From Ignavibacteria bacterium UBA2360 (lineage in GTDB: Bacteria > Bacteroidota > Ignavibacteria > Tepidaquicellales > OLB5), in the NCBI GenBank assembly GCA_002344125.1, contig DDTQ01000011.1, positions 269,696 to 333,695 of the forward strand: 64,000 bases of DNA. Direction: 5' to 3'. A program made the translations under genes and the position numbers. The notes under the pieces were generated by a model. The model did no database searches. It saw only the letters and a program-made list of their open reading frames with translations, and had not been told where the DNA came from. Below, in pieces: positions 8,995 to 18,528 of this stretch. Position 1 is the first letter of the stretch, and the number at the start of each line of letters is the position of its first letter.

Positions 8995-10260
8995 ATGAAA
9001 ACAGCTGCCACATTTGTACTTTTTTTTATCCTGGGCTTACTGAACATCACAACAGCTCAATGGGTTAACATAACGCCCCCGGAAAGTGATACTACCAATT
9101 TTGCGGTCTATACAGTTAACAGTGATGTTGCTTTTATCAGCCGCGGAAATACAGGCACATTGCTAAAAACAACAAATGCCGGATTGAACTGGGCATTGGT
9201 TCCAAATCCATCAACCCAGGGAATAAACAAAATACAGTTCCTGGATGAAAACACAGGTTTTCTTGGCGGCAATAATGCTTTATTTAAAACTACAAACGGC
9301 GGTGTAAGCTGGATCACTTTAACAGAAATTGATGGCTTTGTTGACATTAGTTTTATAAATGAAAACACCGGTTACATGGTCAGCATTAGCTCACCGCCCA
9401 AAATATACCGGACGACTGACGGCGGGTTAAATTATACTTCTCGCACAATTTTCAGTCACATCAACTATTCCGGGGCTGCGCTTTCAATCTTAAACCAAAG
9501 TATCATCTTCTTACTTACATTCCGCCCGGTTTCCGATAGCTCAATAGTTTTTAAATGTACTAACTGGGATTCTGCTTTTACGCCCGTTTATTTTACCAAA
9601 CCCATGTGTTATGATATTTCATTCATTGATGAGAATACGGGGGTCATTTGCGGTAATATGGGCGCGCTAAAGCGCACTTCGAACGGAGGAATTGACTGGG
9701 TTAACGTTAACCCAGGGAACAACATCACTTTTCAGGCTTTGCATCTTAACAACAGTTTAAGCGGCTACGTTGCCGGAAATTCAGGTTCAATTTTTAAAAC
9801 AACCAATTCGGGAATAAACTGGGTCCAGCAAAACTCTCAAACTTCCTGGTACATTAATGATATTCACGTTCTTCCCGGGGATAGTACCGGCTTTGCTGTT
9901 GGGGAATTCGGTACTATCTTAAAGAGAACCAACGGAGGGTTCACATTTTTGACGCATGAAAGCGGCAATATACCCGCCGGATTTGCACTGTTTCAGAATT
10001 ACCCAAACCCATTTAACCCGGCAACAAAGATCAGCTTTGCGCTTCCCGAAAGCGGGATTATATTACTCGAAATATTTGATATAACCGGCAGGCTTGTTTC
10101 TGAGATCGTGAACACAAAGCTCAGTGCCGGTATGCATGAATACAGCTTTGATGCAATGGATCTTGCAGCCGGCCTGTATCTCTGCAAGCTTACTTTCGGT
10201 ACCGGTGGCTCCTCTGAAACAGCATTTTCAGATGTGAAAAAAATGTTATTAATAAAATAA
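8995..10260 (+). CDS. T9SS-secreted protein with YCF48/BNR-like beta-propeller repeats
   Basis: A signal peptide (MKTAATFVLFFILGLLNITTAQ) is followed by repeated units of the type FLDENTGFLGG..LFKTTNGGVSWI (residues about 30-310). These are characteristic of YCF48/BNR-like seven-bladed propellers. The last 90 residues are a T9SS type A sorting domain: NYPNPFNPATKISF, then IFDITGRLVSEIV and a final strand before the conserved basic tail. The protein would cross the outer membrane through T9SS and be released or anchored at the surface. It begins a block of exported proteins; the next small gene follows after 75 bases. Confidence 0.92.
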   Translation: MKTAATFVLFFILGLLNITTAQWVNITPPESDTTNFAVYTVNSDVAFISRGNTGTLLKTTNAGLNWALVPNPSTQGINKIQFLDENTGFLGGNNALFKTTNGGVSWITLTEIDGFVDISFINENTGYMVSISSPPKIYRTTDGGLNYTSRTIFSHINYSGAALSILNQSIIFLLTFRPVSDSSIVFKCTNWDSAFTPVYFTKPMCYDISFIDENTGVICGNMGALKRTSNGGIDWVNVNPGNNITFQALHLNNSLSGYVAGNSGSIFKTTNSGINWVQQNSQTSWYINDIHVLPGDSTGFAVGEFGTILKRTNGGFTFLTHESGNIPAGFALFQNYPNPFNPATKISFALPESGIILLEIFDITGRLVSEIVNTKLSAGMHEYSFDAMDLAAGLYLCKLTFGTGGSSETAFSDVKKMLLIK

Positions 10261-10335
10261 AATTCATTCATCCCTTGACTTGAAGTCACAGGGTAATTTG
10301 CAGAAACAATTGATCAAAGGAAAGGAGAACGCACC

Positions 10336-10545
10336 ATGTTAGACGATTTGACCAGGTCTGTAAAAGAAGCCGTCAGCGACGGCATACAGGATCCGCTCAA
10401 CACTACCGGCGGCAGTTTTTTTGAAAACATTATGACCCGCTTCAAGGGAAGGCTTTTATTTTCAGCCGTATTTTTTCTCATTTTCGGAGCTGTAGCTTTG
10501 TTCATCATTCTTATGGTAGTGTTTTTTGTTTTTAAATCTTTGTAA
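10336..10545 (+). CDS. Small single-span membrane protein
   Basis: A 69-residue product preceded by a strong ribosome-binding site (AAAGGAGA) at good spacing. The first 45 residues are amphipathic (LDDLTRSVKEAVSDGIQ), and residues about 46-68 form one hydrophobic helix (LFSAVFFLIFGAVALFIILMVVFFVF). The layout resembles small holin-like or phage-shock-type membrane proteins, but no family can be named. It lies 21 bases before the YadA/S74 gene, so the two are probably translated from one mRNA. Confidence 0.7.
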   Translation: MLDDLTRSVKEAVSDGIQDPLNTTGGSFFENIMTRFKGRLLFSAVFFLIFGAVALFIILMVVFFVFKSL

Positions 10546-10566
10546 ATGTTTTAAAGGAGACCCAAA

Positions 10567-11922
10567 ATGAATTTAAGAACCGCAGTTCTGCTGCCGCTGA
10601 TATTCCCCGCAATACTTTCGGCGCAGCATATAAACAATACGCTTGGCGCGACGGGACAATTCACAATTAAAGATGCAGCCGCTACTTATTTTTCGTTAAC
10701 ACAAAGCAACGGTTACATAGATATTTCAAAAAGCATCCGGCTGCAGGAAACCACCGATCTTAACACCGGCGTAATATACAAAGGGGCATCACAGTTCATA
10801 CACAACTACAAGAACGCTTCCAATATGGGCAATAATACATTTATTGGTATCAATTCTGGAAATTTCACTCTTGGAGGCGGTTCTTTCACAAATGGCTCTT
10901 TGAATACCGGCGTAGGCACAAATACACTTTCTGCTCTTACTACCGGAAGCTGGAATACCGCGTTGGGCTACAACTGTCTTAACGCGAATACAAGCGGAAA
11001 CTACAATACGGCCCTGGGGCATTTTGTAATGAGCAATAACACTACAGGCAGTTTCAATCTTGGTATCGGCGGGCAAACATTATATTTTAACATAAGCGGT
11101 GTAGGTAACGCTGCCGTGGGTTATTACGCAATGCTTAACAACATCACCGGCGGAAGTAATTCCGCGTTTGGTACAAACGCGCTCGAAAAAAATACCTCCG
11201 GTTCAGATAATGTTGCTATTGGGAGGAATTCAATGAATAGCAACGAAACCGGCTTCAGAAATACCGCAGTTGGCTATTCTTCACTTTCACAATCCTTGGG
11301 GGCTTATAATACCGCAATTGGATACGACGCGGGAACCATAGTTACAACGGGCACAAATCTTACGCTTATTGGTAACAATGCAGAACCCTCTTCAGGTACT
11401 ACGCAAAACCAGGTAACACTGGGCAATAATTCTGTCACTTCGCTTCGCTGCAATGTGCAGACTATCACTTCACTTTCCGATGCCCGTGATAAGAAAAATA
11501 TCAATTCGCTTTCGCTCGGTATTAACTTCATTATGCGGCTCAAGCCGCGCCAGTTCAACTGGGATAGGCGCGAGTGGTATGATAACAATTCCCCCGATGG
11601 AACCAAAATGGAAAGCGCGCCAACTGCCGGGTTCATTGCGCAGGAACTGGATTCCGCGCAAAATGAATTCAGCGCGGAGTGGCTTAATCTTGTTCTGAAA
11701 GATAACCCCGATAAATGGGAGGCAACTTACGGCAATTTGCTGCCCGTTATTGTTAAGGCTATGCAGGAATTAAAGGAACAAAATGACATCCTGCAGAAAG
11801 AAAACACCAAACTCGCACGGCAGATAGAAAGCATGCAGGATCTTGAAGTAAGACTTGCCAAAATTGAAAATGAACTTACCCTGCCGGGTGAAGTAAAAGA
11901 AACCGGGAATGCCGGCAAATGA
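10567..11922 (+). CDS. YadA-head-like surface protein with C-terminal peptidase S74 chaperone domain
   Basis: This 451-residue protein has a signal peptide (MNLRTAVLLPLIFPAILSAQ). Residues about 95-280 carry many copies of a 14-16-residue motif such as NTALGYNCLNANTSG and NTALGHFVMSNNTTG, typical of the left-handed beta-roll of trimeric YadA heads and phage tail fibres. The S74 intramolecular chaperone domain follows. Its hallmark SDARDKKNI has Ser304 and Lys309 in the S-x4-K spacing of the known autocatalytic dyad, and GFIAQEL lies further on. A coiled coil (QNDILQKENTKLARQIE) ends the protein. S74 domains help a trimer fold and are then cut off. The strong Shine-Dalgarno AAAGGAGA is at 10553-10560. 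The stop overlaps the next start. Confidence 0.9.
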   Translation: MNLRTAVLLPLIFPAILSAQHINNTLGATGQFTIKDAAATYFSLTQSNGYIDISKSIRLQETTDLNTGVIYKGASQFIHNYKNASNMGNNTFIGINSGNFTLGGGSFTNGSLNTGVGTNTLSALTTGSWNTALGYNCLNANTSGNYNTALGHFVMSNNTTGSFNLGIGGQTLYFNISGVGNAAVGYYAMLNNITGGSNSAFGTNALEKNTSGSDNVAIGRNSMNSNETGFRNTAVGYSSLSQSLGAYNTAIGYDAGTIVTTGTNLTLIGNNAEPSSGTTQNQVTLGNNSVTSLRCNVQTITSLSDARDKKNINSLSLGINFIMRLKPRQFNWDRREWYDNNSPDGTKMESAPTAGFIAQELDSAQNEFSAEWLNLVLKDNPDKWEATYGNLLPVIVKAMQELKEQNDILQKENTKLARQIESMQDLEVRLAKIENELTLPGEVKETGNAGK

Positions 11923-12674
11923 AGAGCGCGATTTTATTGTTCATTCTTTTTTTCGCGCTGCTTTGCTGCACATATATCTTCTCACAGCAAAGCAGCATCA
12001 CATACCAAAGCGGATCTGTAATTGAAATTCAGACCGGAGCTGATGTATGCGCAGATATAATTACAATTAACGGATCTTACTCCGGCGGTGGATCCATATG
12101 CACAGGGGCACTGCCGGTAACACTTTCACTCTTCAACGCGCTCTCAGAAAAAAATAATGTAACTTTGCGCTGGAAAACCGAAACAGAAATTAATAACTCC
12201 GGGTTTGAGCTGCAGCGAAGAATTGATGAGAGTGATTGGCTTAAGATAGCCTTCCTGCCGGGTAACGGCACAGTTAACACACCTGTTGAATACCAATACA
12301 CAGATACTAAACTCCTGCCGGGAAAGTACTTCTACAGGCTTAAACAGATAGATTACAGCGGCAGCTTTGAATATTATGAGCTGGCATTACCTGTATTGAT
12401 ATCTAAACCAAAGGTTTTCGCGCTCGGGCAAAGTTACCCGAATCCATCAAATCCAAAATGTAACATAGATTTTCAGCTGCCGGAAAAGGTTAAGGTAAAC
12501 ATCAGTATCTATGATATGCTCGGCAGACTAGCTGCTGTCTTGGCCGATGGTGAAATTGAAGCAGGGATACATACGGTTGAATTCGACGGAAGCAGCCTTT
12601 CAAGCGGTACTTATTTCTACCGTTTTACAGCCGGTTCATATACTGAAGTAAAAAAACTAATACTCGTAAAATAA
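11919..12674 (+). CDS. T9SS-secreted protein
   Basis: The ATG overlaps the stop codon of the S74 gene (ATGA), so translation is coupled. A signal peptide (MKSAILLFILFFALLCCTYIF) is followed by a short unique region and then the common module LPVTLSLFNALSEKNNVTLR..EINNSGFELQR, a fibronectin-like domain often placed just before sorting domains. The C-terminal 80 residues are the T9SS type A sorting domain (SYPNPSNPKCNIDFQLP, then YDMLGRLAAVL and a terminal KKLILVK). Coupling with the S74 protein suggests that the two are exported together to the cell surface. Confidence 0.9.
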   Translation: MKSAILLFILFFALLCCTYIFSQQSSITYQSGSVIEIQTGADVCADIITINGSYSGGGSICTGALPVTLSLFNALSEKNNVTLRWKTETEINNSGFELQRRIDESDWLKIAFLPGNGTVNTPVEYQYTDTKLLPGKYFYRLKQIDYSGSFEYYELALPVLISKPKVFALGQSYPNPSNPKCNIDFQLPEKVKVNISIYDMLGRLAAVLADGEIEAGIHTVEFDGSSLSSGTYFYRFTAGSYTEVKKLILVK

Positions 12675-12732
12675 AACTGTTGTTCTCCAATAAAGCGTAA
12701 CCACAGAAAAGGGATTCCCCCCTGCTGTAAAA

Positions 12733-12761
12733 AAGGACTCCCTTTTTGGCGGGGAGTCCTT
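12733..12761. terminator. Intrinsic terminator between convergent genes
   Basis: A perfect 10-bp stem AAGGACTCCC (12733-12742) / GGGAGTCCTT (12752-12761) with a 9-base loop. Read on the minus strand it ends in a TTTTTT run, so it mainly terminates the gene at 12787-14289. It may also stop the plus-strand S74/T9SS operon, which ends at 12674. Confidence 0.85.
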
Positions 12762-12786
12762 ATTATTTACTTTTATTACGTTTCAG

Positions 12787-14289
12787 TTACTTCACCAAAA
12801 CCATTTTTCTCGTTTCGGTGAACTCACCGCTGCTTATACTATAATAGTAAACACCACTGGAAAGCGCTGAAGCGTCAAAAGTCACTTCGTAACTTCCGGC
12901 CGGTTTATATTCATTTACCAATGAAGCAACTACACGTCCGGTAAGATCATACACCTTCAATGTAACGTTATTGCTTTTTGGTATGCTGAATTTTATTCCG
13001 GTTGAGGGATTGAACGGATTTGGATAATTCTGCTCAAGTGAATAATTTTCCGGCAATGAACTTCCATTGTTTCCGTTTGATAAAAGCGCACCCGGATTAT
13101 ACGGACTTATATACTGGAAATTGGAAGCAGATGTGACCGTTCTTATCAGCGAACCATTGACGGAATCAATTTCATGTACGCCCGCGGCATTTGTGACAAG
13201 ATAGTTACCGTTACCAAGCAGGTAACTGCCTCTTAAGCCTGTAACGGCTGTCATTGTCCTGATATAATTTCCCGCGGAATCAAGTATCGTGAATCCGGAA
13301 TTAGGCGTGCTGAACGCGCAAACGCCTATCCTCCCGCCCGGCAGTAATGAAAGCTGCTGCGGAAAGTTGATATTAGCAGTAGTATAGTAATTATTCAAAA
13401 ATGTTCCGCTCAGGTCATACCTTGTTATCTTATTCGTACCCGATGAATTGGATACCAGTATATCGGTTGTGCGTATCAGAATATCGAACGGTGAATTTAA
13501 ACCGCTTGTAATGAAACCGCCGATACTTACGCCGCCTGTATCAAACTGCTGAATTGTGTTCTGGCTTGTGCCTGAACCAACCGTCACAAGCATGTTGCCG
13601 TTTGGCCTGTAACAAATTCCCCTTATATTATCAAGTATCGCGTTGTTTACTCCCGATGAAGGAGCGTAAAACCCGATGTATGTACCGTTTGTATCAAACT
13701 TCTGCACAACATCGCTTAGCTGGTCTGCAACCAGGATGAACCTTCCTGAAAAATGCTGCTGTACATCCCTGGGACTTTGCAGCTGCGGTGCGGTTGTGGG
13801 TATAAAATTCGCATCCAGAAGATCACCCGTTTGAGCATCAAACATATATACCTTGTCATCTGTCCATTCGGGGATCAAAAGAAACCTGTCAGCGGTAACG
13901 CTTCTTGATACAACAGGGTCAAGCTGACCGCCGGTGTTATCAACAATCATTCCGTTGCCGTAGTATATTTTTGAATTAGTATTATTGTACAATGGAGTTA
14001 TTTCTTCAATAAATGCCGCGTAACTGCCTTCATAAATATTTGCAGCATTCTTAATAACAGAGTAAACCACCTTGCCATCTTCGATGGCTTTTGCGTCTAT
14101 CAAAAAACCGGTAGTCGTTCTGATACTTACAGGCTGACCAAGTTTAGTTGCCAGCTTGCCGGCCGTCAATTGCAGTTGATTGTTCTGCTCCGCATTGGTG
14201 ATCAGCTGCTCAAAACTTATTCTTGGTTTTGCATCAGCGGATATTGCGAAAAATACTAAAAATAAAATAATAAAAATTTTAGTTTTCAT
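12787..14289 (-). CDS. T9SS-secreted beta-propeller protein
   Basis: A 500-residue protein with a signal peptide (MKTKIFIILFLVFFAISADA). Residues about 125-390 look like an NHL/WD-type propeller, with recurrent blades such as VQKFDTNGTYIGFY, IQQFDTGGVSIGGF and ITRYDLSGTFLNNYY. The end is a T9SS type A sorting domain: NYPNPFNPSTGIKFSIP, VYDLTGRVVASLVNEYKPAG and the tail TETRKMVLVK. It is presumably secreted and anchored at the surface; ligand unknown. A good ribosome-binding site (AAAGGAGTG) precedes the start. Confidence 0.92.
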   Translation of the reverse strand: MKTKIFIILFLVFFAISADAKPRISFEQLITNAEQNNQLQLTAGKLATKLGQPVSIRTTTGFLIDAKAIEDGKVVYSVIKNAANIYEGSYAAFIEEITPLYNNTNSKIYYGNGMIVDNTGGQLDPVVSRSVTADRFLLIPEWTDDKVYMFDAQTGDLLDANFIPTTAPQLQSPRDVQQHFSGRFILVADQLSDVVQKFDTNGTYIGFYAPSSGVNNAILDNIRGICYRPNGNMLVTVGSGTSQNTIQQFDTGGVSIGGFITSGLNSPFDILIRTTDILVSNSSGTNKITRYDLSGTFLNNYYTTANINFPQQLSLLPGGRIGVCAFSTPNSGFTILDSAGNYIRTMTAVTGLRGSYLLGNGNYLVTNAAGVHEIDSVNGSLIRTVTSASNFQYISPYNPGALLSNGNNGSSLPENYSLEQNYPNPFNPSTGIKFSIPKSNNVTLKVYDLTGRVVASLVNEYKPAGSYEVTFDASALSSGVYYYSISSGEFTETRKMVLVK

Positions 14290-14447
14290 TTTGCACTCCT
14301 TTTATTATTGAATTATCTAAACTTAAAAATTTTATCACCAAAATTATATGGAATAATTCTTCACTCTGCAATTTAACTGCTTTATAAATATATTATATAA
14401 AACAACATTTTTTAATATATTAGCTTAACTTAAAACCCGGAAATTCT

Positions 14448-16304
14448 ATGAAAAAGATCTTAACCATTCTCCTTTTTTTATCAATTTTCAGTTTTTCTTC
14501 ATCACTCGCCCAGGTGGTACAAAACAACGCCTACCAGTATTTTGTGGATATCACCAAGGCAGAAAATGACAGGCTTACCATTGAGCTTATAACACCCAAA
14601 CTTATAGCAACCAAACTCAATTTTATGATGCCTGCCTATACTGCAGGCAGTTACAGGCTTTACAATTACGGCAGGTTTGTAACGGGACTCAAAGCATTTG
14701 ATGAAAACGATAATCCGTTAACGGTTGTAAGAGCCGATACAAACATTTGGGAAATCTCCGGCGCGGGAAGTCTGTATAAGATCACTTACAAAGTTGACGA
14801 TACATTTGATGACACTGAGAAAGGCGCGCCCGTTTTTGAACCTGCCGGCACAAATTTTGAAGATGGCAAAAATTTCCTGTTCAATAACCAGGCTATGTTC
14901 GGATATATTGAAGGATATACCAATGCTGAATTCAATCTTACTGTAACAAAACCCGGAGAATTCTACGGAGCAACTTCAATGGATGTTCTTGAACGCACCG
15001 AATCTGTTGACCGCTTCACCACGCCGAATTTCTTCAGCCTTGTTGATAACCCCCTGATGTACTGCCGGCCGGATACAACATCCATATATATGGGCAATGC
15101 CCAGATAATGTTCTCTGTTTATTCTGCGGGTAAAAATGTAAAGTCCGCGCAGATCTCAGAAGAAGTTAAAAAGGTCCTCGAAGCGCATAAAAAGTATATC
15201 GGTACTTTCCCCGTAGAAAAATATACTTTCATAATGTATCTTTTTGATAAACCGGGAATTTCCGGCGCAGCCGGCGCGCTTGAGCACAATAACTCATCTG
15301 TATATTTTATGCCCGATGCCAAACCCGGCGGGATGAAAGAATTTATGACCGCGATCAAACATGTAAGCGCGCATGAATTTTTTCATATCATAACTCCGTT
15401 GAACCTCCACAGCCGCGAAATAGCTGAGTTCAACTTCAACTACCCTAAAATGTCCAAACATCTCTGGCTGTATGAAGGTGTTACCGAATACGCCGCGCAC
15501 CTTGTTCAGTTAAGGTCAGGGCTAATTTCTATGGATGAGTTCTGCAAAAATATGCAGGATAAAATGAACAACGCTGAGCGGTATGATAACAAACTTTCTT
15601 TTACAGATATCAGCCGCGGTGCGTTCACGGTTTATAAAGATCAATACCTCAATGTTTACGAAAAAGGCGCGCTTATTGGCTTCTGCCTTGATGTTCTGAT
15701 TAGAGAATCAACCTCCGGCGAAAAGGGTATTATGGATATTCTGAACGCTTTGATCGCAAAATACGGAAAAGACAGACCCTTTGAAGATGAAGAGCTCTTT
15801 GGTGAAATTGAAGCAATAACTTCACCGGCTATCGGTGATTACCTTCGTAAATGCGTTGGAGGAATTGAACCGCTGCCGATTGGCAAAACGGCGAAGCTGC
15901 TTGGACTTGAATACACTAAAGAAAAATACAACCAGATCGATTTTGGCGACGTGGAATTTATCATGAATCAGGCAACATACCGCTTTTATTTTGCCAGGCT
16001 GAACTCACCCAGCAAGTTCACACTTAAACTGGGCATAAAGCCCGGCGATGAAATAGTTGCCGTAAACCGCATGCTTATCACACCTCTTAATCTGCATGAT
16101 GTTTTCGGCTCACCCGAAAACAGTTTTTCCAATGGTGATAGTTACGAAATTGTCGTATCAAGGTTTGAAGGTACCCGAGAAACGCTTGTGAAGCTTGAGG
16201 CCGATGTAACAGGCTCAAGGGTAAGGTATAAACATGAATTCACTCAATCCAACAATTTCACAAACCAGCAGCTTGCCTTCAGGGATAAATGGCTGGGTAA
16301 ATAA
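14448..16304 (+). CDS. Exported M61-family peptidase with PDZ-like C-terminal domain
   Basis: The signal peptide (MKKILTILLFLSIFSFSSSLAQ) is followed by the N-terminal beta domain typical of M61 glycyl aminopeptidases (MMPAYTAGSYRLYNYGRFV). The zinc site is H309-E-F-F-H313 with Glu343 in LYEGVTEYAAH as the likely third ligand. An ALEHNNS motif precedes it, as in other M61 members. After about residue 480 the segment KLGIKPGDEIVAVNRMLITP has the core of a PDZ domain. The total of 618 residues matches the family. The role is probably peptide degradation in the periplasm. It is divergent from the T9SS propeller gene; no operon partner is visible. Confidence 0.92.
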   Translation: MKKILTILLFLSIFSFSSSLAQVVQNNAYQYFVDITKAENDRLTIELITPKLIATKLNFMMPAYTAGSYRLYNYGRFVTGLKAFDENDNPLTVVRADTNIWEISGAGSLYKITYKVDDTFDDTEKGAPVFEPAGTNFEDGKNFLFNNQAMFGYIEGYTNAEFNLTVTKPGEFYGATSMDVLERTESVDRFTTPNFFSLVDNPLMYCRPDTTSIYMGNAQIMFSVYSAGKNVKSAQISEEVKKVLEAHKKYIGTFPVEKYTFIMYLFDKPGISGAAGALEHNNSSVYFMPDAKPGGMKEFMTAIKHVSAHEFFHIITPLNLHSREIAEFNFNYPKMSKHLWLYEGVTEYAAHLVQLRSGLISMDEFCKNMQDKMNNAERYDNKLSFTDISRGAFTVYKDQYLNVYEKGALIGFCLDVLIRESTSGEKGIMDILNALIAKYGKDRPFEDEELFGEIEAITSPAIGDYLRKCVGGIEPLPIGKTAKLLGLEYTKEKYNQIDFGDVEFIMNQATYRFYFARLNSPSKFTLKLGIKPGDEIVAVNRMLITPLNLHDVFGSPENSFSNGDSYEIVVSRFEGTRETLVKLEADVTGSRVRYKHEFTQSNNFTNQQLAFRDKWLGK

Positions 16305-16451
16305 TATTGGAATAGGACCGGATTTTTAAATATTACCTTTTCTAAAGGTTTTTCGCTGCGGCAATTTCATAATTATGAATAATTATGGTTGAATATTCAT
16401 AAAAAACATTTATTTTACAATATTGTCAAACAAATATTTTAGGAGGTTATA

Positions 16452-17987
16452 ATGAGATCAAAGCTTTTTGTTTTGTTGTTATTATTGCTGCCGCTTATTA
16501 GTACTGTTTATTCGCAGTCTAACTTAACCGGCGTTCTTCACAACCCTGAAATTCCTTACGTGGGAAATGTAGCAGAGTGGGGCTCAGACTTGGTGGTCAC
16601 AAGTACTGAATCCCGCGGAAGGAATTCCGGCGTTTACAGAAGTTCAAACTCAAGTATTTACGTTGCAGTAAGCGATACAAATGTTCTTGCGGCAAATACA
16701 ATGAATATCTTAAGATCTTCTAATAACGGTGCCAACTGGTCTATAGTTTATTCTGTTGGACCGGCAAGTATCAGAGTATTAAAAACCAAAATGCTGCTTA
16801 TGGCAAATGACTCTCTTTATTGTGTACTTCAGACTGACCAATGGGGACTTTTTATCGTTAGTGTATTAAGCGGTCAGTTAAGGGTTTTTGGCCTTGGTTA
16901 CAGAGATTTTGATGTTCACGTAACACCCTCAAACAGTATGTTTCTTTGGGCTGATTCGTTGGGTTCCAACAATATTTTCAGGTACGGCTCTACAAATGCC
17001 GGAATTAGCTGGCTTACCAGAGGTAATGTAACAAGTACAGGTGCTCATCCCAGAGTTTATTGTCCGCCCGGCAGTGATACTGTTCTGCTGAATTATCTTG
17101 ATGCTACAGCTATTACAGATACATTGCTGCTTGGTATCCGCAGCGTTAGGTACAGGGAAACTGCACCCGGAACAGCTGCCGCTGTTGGCTCGTTTACCAC
17201 CCCAATACCTGCCGGTGTTCCAAAAGATCAGTTTGCAGGTGTAAAATACAGAACAGGCGCATGGATATTTTATACAACCGGTACAACGGGAAGTATAAAC
17301 CTGAATTGCATCGCCAGCACTGATGCGGGTGTAACTTACGGCGCGCCGGTTGTGATAGGTTCGCTCCCATCGCGTGATGAATATTGGTTTGACGCGCAGC
17401 ATTATACATTCGGTTCAGGCGGAGTTGATCTGATTTACTATTCTGATACATTGCAGGCTGGCGCACCCACAAACGCTACAGATAGAATGTATTATACCAG
17501 TGCCGCAATCAACACACCCGGTACATTCGCAGCTTCAACGCAGTTCAGCGAACATGCTCCGGGATGGTCAGCTAACGGTTATATTCCATTCCTTGTTGAA
17601 TACTATGATTCAGGTGGAGATGCTGCCGCATTCTGGATCGGGCAGGATGGCGCGAATAAAAGGCTTTATATGGATAGACTCTCAGCCGTCACAGGTATTT
17701 CATCAAACGGAAATGAGATCCCTGAAAAATTCAATTTAAGCCAGAACTATCCGAATCCTTTCAATCCTGTAACCAATATTAACTTTTCGCTTCCAAAAAG
17801 CGGCTTTGTTTCATTGAAAGTATATGATGTTATGGGTCGTGAAGTTGCTGCATTAGTTAATAAGGATATGAATGCCGGTTCTTATAAAGTTGATTTTGAT
17901 GCATCAAGGCTTTCAACCGGTGTTTATTTCTACCGCTTAACTGCAGGTGAATTTACAGATACCAAAAAGCTGATGCTGATAAAGTAG
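16452..17987 (+). CDS. T9SS-secreted hypothetical protein
   Basis: An ideal Shine-Dalgarno (AGGAGG at 16441-16446) precedes the ATG, and a signal peptide (MRSKLFVLLLLLLPLISTVYSQ) follows. The body (residues 25-410) is beta-rich and looks like a sialidase/BNR-type propeller, with segments such as ILRSSNNGANWSIVY and STNAGISWLTRGNV. The C-terminal 85 residues form a T9SS type A sorting domain: NYPNPFNPVTNINFSLP, VYDVMGREVAALV and TDTKKLMLIK. The strong ribosome-binding site and isolated terminator suggest high expression from its own promoter. Substrate or partner unknown. Confidence 0.9.
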   Translation: MRSKLFVLLLLLLPLISTVYSQSNLTGVLHNPEIPYVGNVAEWGSDLVVTSTESRGRNSGVYRSSNSSIYVAVSDTNVLAANTMNILRSSNNGANWSIVYSVGPASIRVLKTKMLLMANDSLYCVLQTDQWGLFIVSVLSGQLRVFGLGYRDFDVHVTPSNSMFLWADSLGSNNIFRYGSTNAGISWLTRGNVTSTGAHPRVYCPPGSDTVLLNYLDATAITDTLLLGIRSVRYRETAPGTAAAVGSFTTPIPAGVPKDQFAGVKYRTGAWIFYTTGTTGSINLNCIASTDAGVTYGAPVVIGSLPSRDEYWFDAQHYTFGSGGVDLIYYSDTLQAGAPTNATDRMYYTSAAINTPGTFAASTQFSEHAPGWSANGYIPFLVEYYDSGGDAAAFWIGQDGANKRLYMDRLSAVTGISSNGNEIPEKFNLSQNYPNPFNPVTNINFSLPKSGFVSLKVYDVMGREVAALVNKDMNAGSYKVDFDASRLSTGVYFYRLTAGEFTDTKKLMLIK

Positions 17988-18056
17988 TGAAGCTACTTTA
18001 GAAATCTGGCTTTGACAGATTGGTTAAATAAATATCAGCATATTTTACATGTTTTA

Positions 18057-18075
18057 GGGGCGGAACTTCCGCCCC
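18057..18075 (+). terminator. Strong intrinsic terminator
   Basis: GGGGCGG (18057-18063) pairs with CCGCCCC (18069-18075) around an AACTT loop and is followed by TTTTTATTTTTT. It ends the T9SS gene at 16452-17987. Confidence 0.93.
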
Positions 18076-18111
18076 TTTTTATTTTTTATCCGTTAATTGT
18101 TCCGGAATTGT

Positions 18112-18513
18112 CTATTGCAGCCAAACAATTTTAATTTTTTCTTCTATCTGCTTAAACTCTTTATCGCCTGTAACAAGCAAAGCCTTTTTCATCTCTGCAA
18201 GTCCTGCAGCAAAAGCATCTGCATAACTCATTTTAAAATGCGCTTTATATTGGGCAGCAATTAAAACTTCATCCAATTCAGCAATAATAATTTTGATAGG
18301 AAACTTTAAGATCATCTCTTTGTATTTTTCTGCTCTTTGCTTTCCGCCTTCGCGAAATGCAATGTAATACATTTCCCCGAAATTAATTACGGAAATATAT
18401 ATTTCCGCTCTGCCCTCAGATGCATCTGCAAGAATTTCCGTAACTATATCGGCCCCTTTTTCGTTTTCTGCATAAGCAATTAAAGCAAAGCTGTCTAATA
18501 CATATTTTTTCAT
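18112..18513 (-). CDS. vapC: VapC-like PIN-domain toxin
   Basis: A 133-residue PIN-domain ribonuclease with the expected acidic residues: Asp in VLDSFALIAY, Glu in ISVINFGEMYY, Asp in MSYADAFAAGLA and Asp in LLVTGDKEF. VapC toxins cleave tRNA or rRNA when released from their antitoxin. It lies 15 bases downstream of an AbrB-type antitoxin gene in the same orientation, giving a complete VapBC pair. Confidence 0.9.
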   Translation of the reverse strand: MKKYVLDSFALIAYAENEKGADIVTEILADASEGRAEIYISVINFGEMYYIAFREGGKQRAEKYKEMILKFPIKIIIAELDEVLIAAQYKAHFKMSYADAFAAGLAEMKKALLVTGDKEFKQIEEKIKIVWLQ

Positions 18514-18528
18514 TCTGTTAATTTATGT

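Noticed and set aside
10567..11922. YadA/S74 gene as part of a prophage
   Set aside because: No capsid, terminase, portal or integrase gene lies nearby, and the neighbours are T9SS substrates.
16929..17402. Cys-rich minus-strand ORF inside the T9SS gene
   Set aside because: It is the antisense shadow of a clearly coding plus-strand gene and has no ribosome-binding site.
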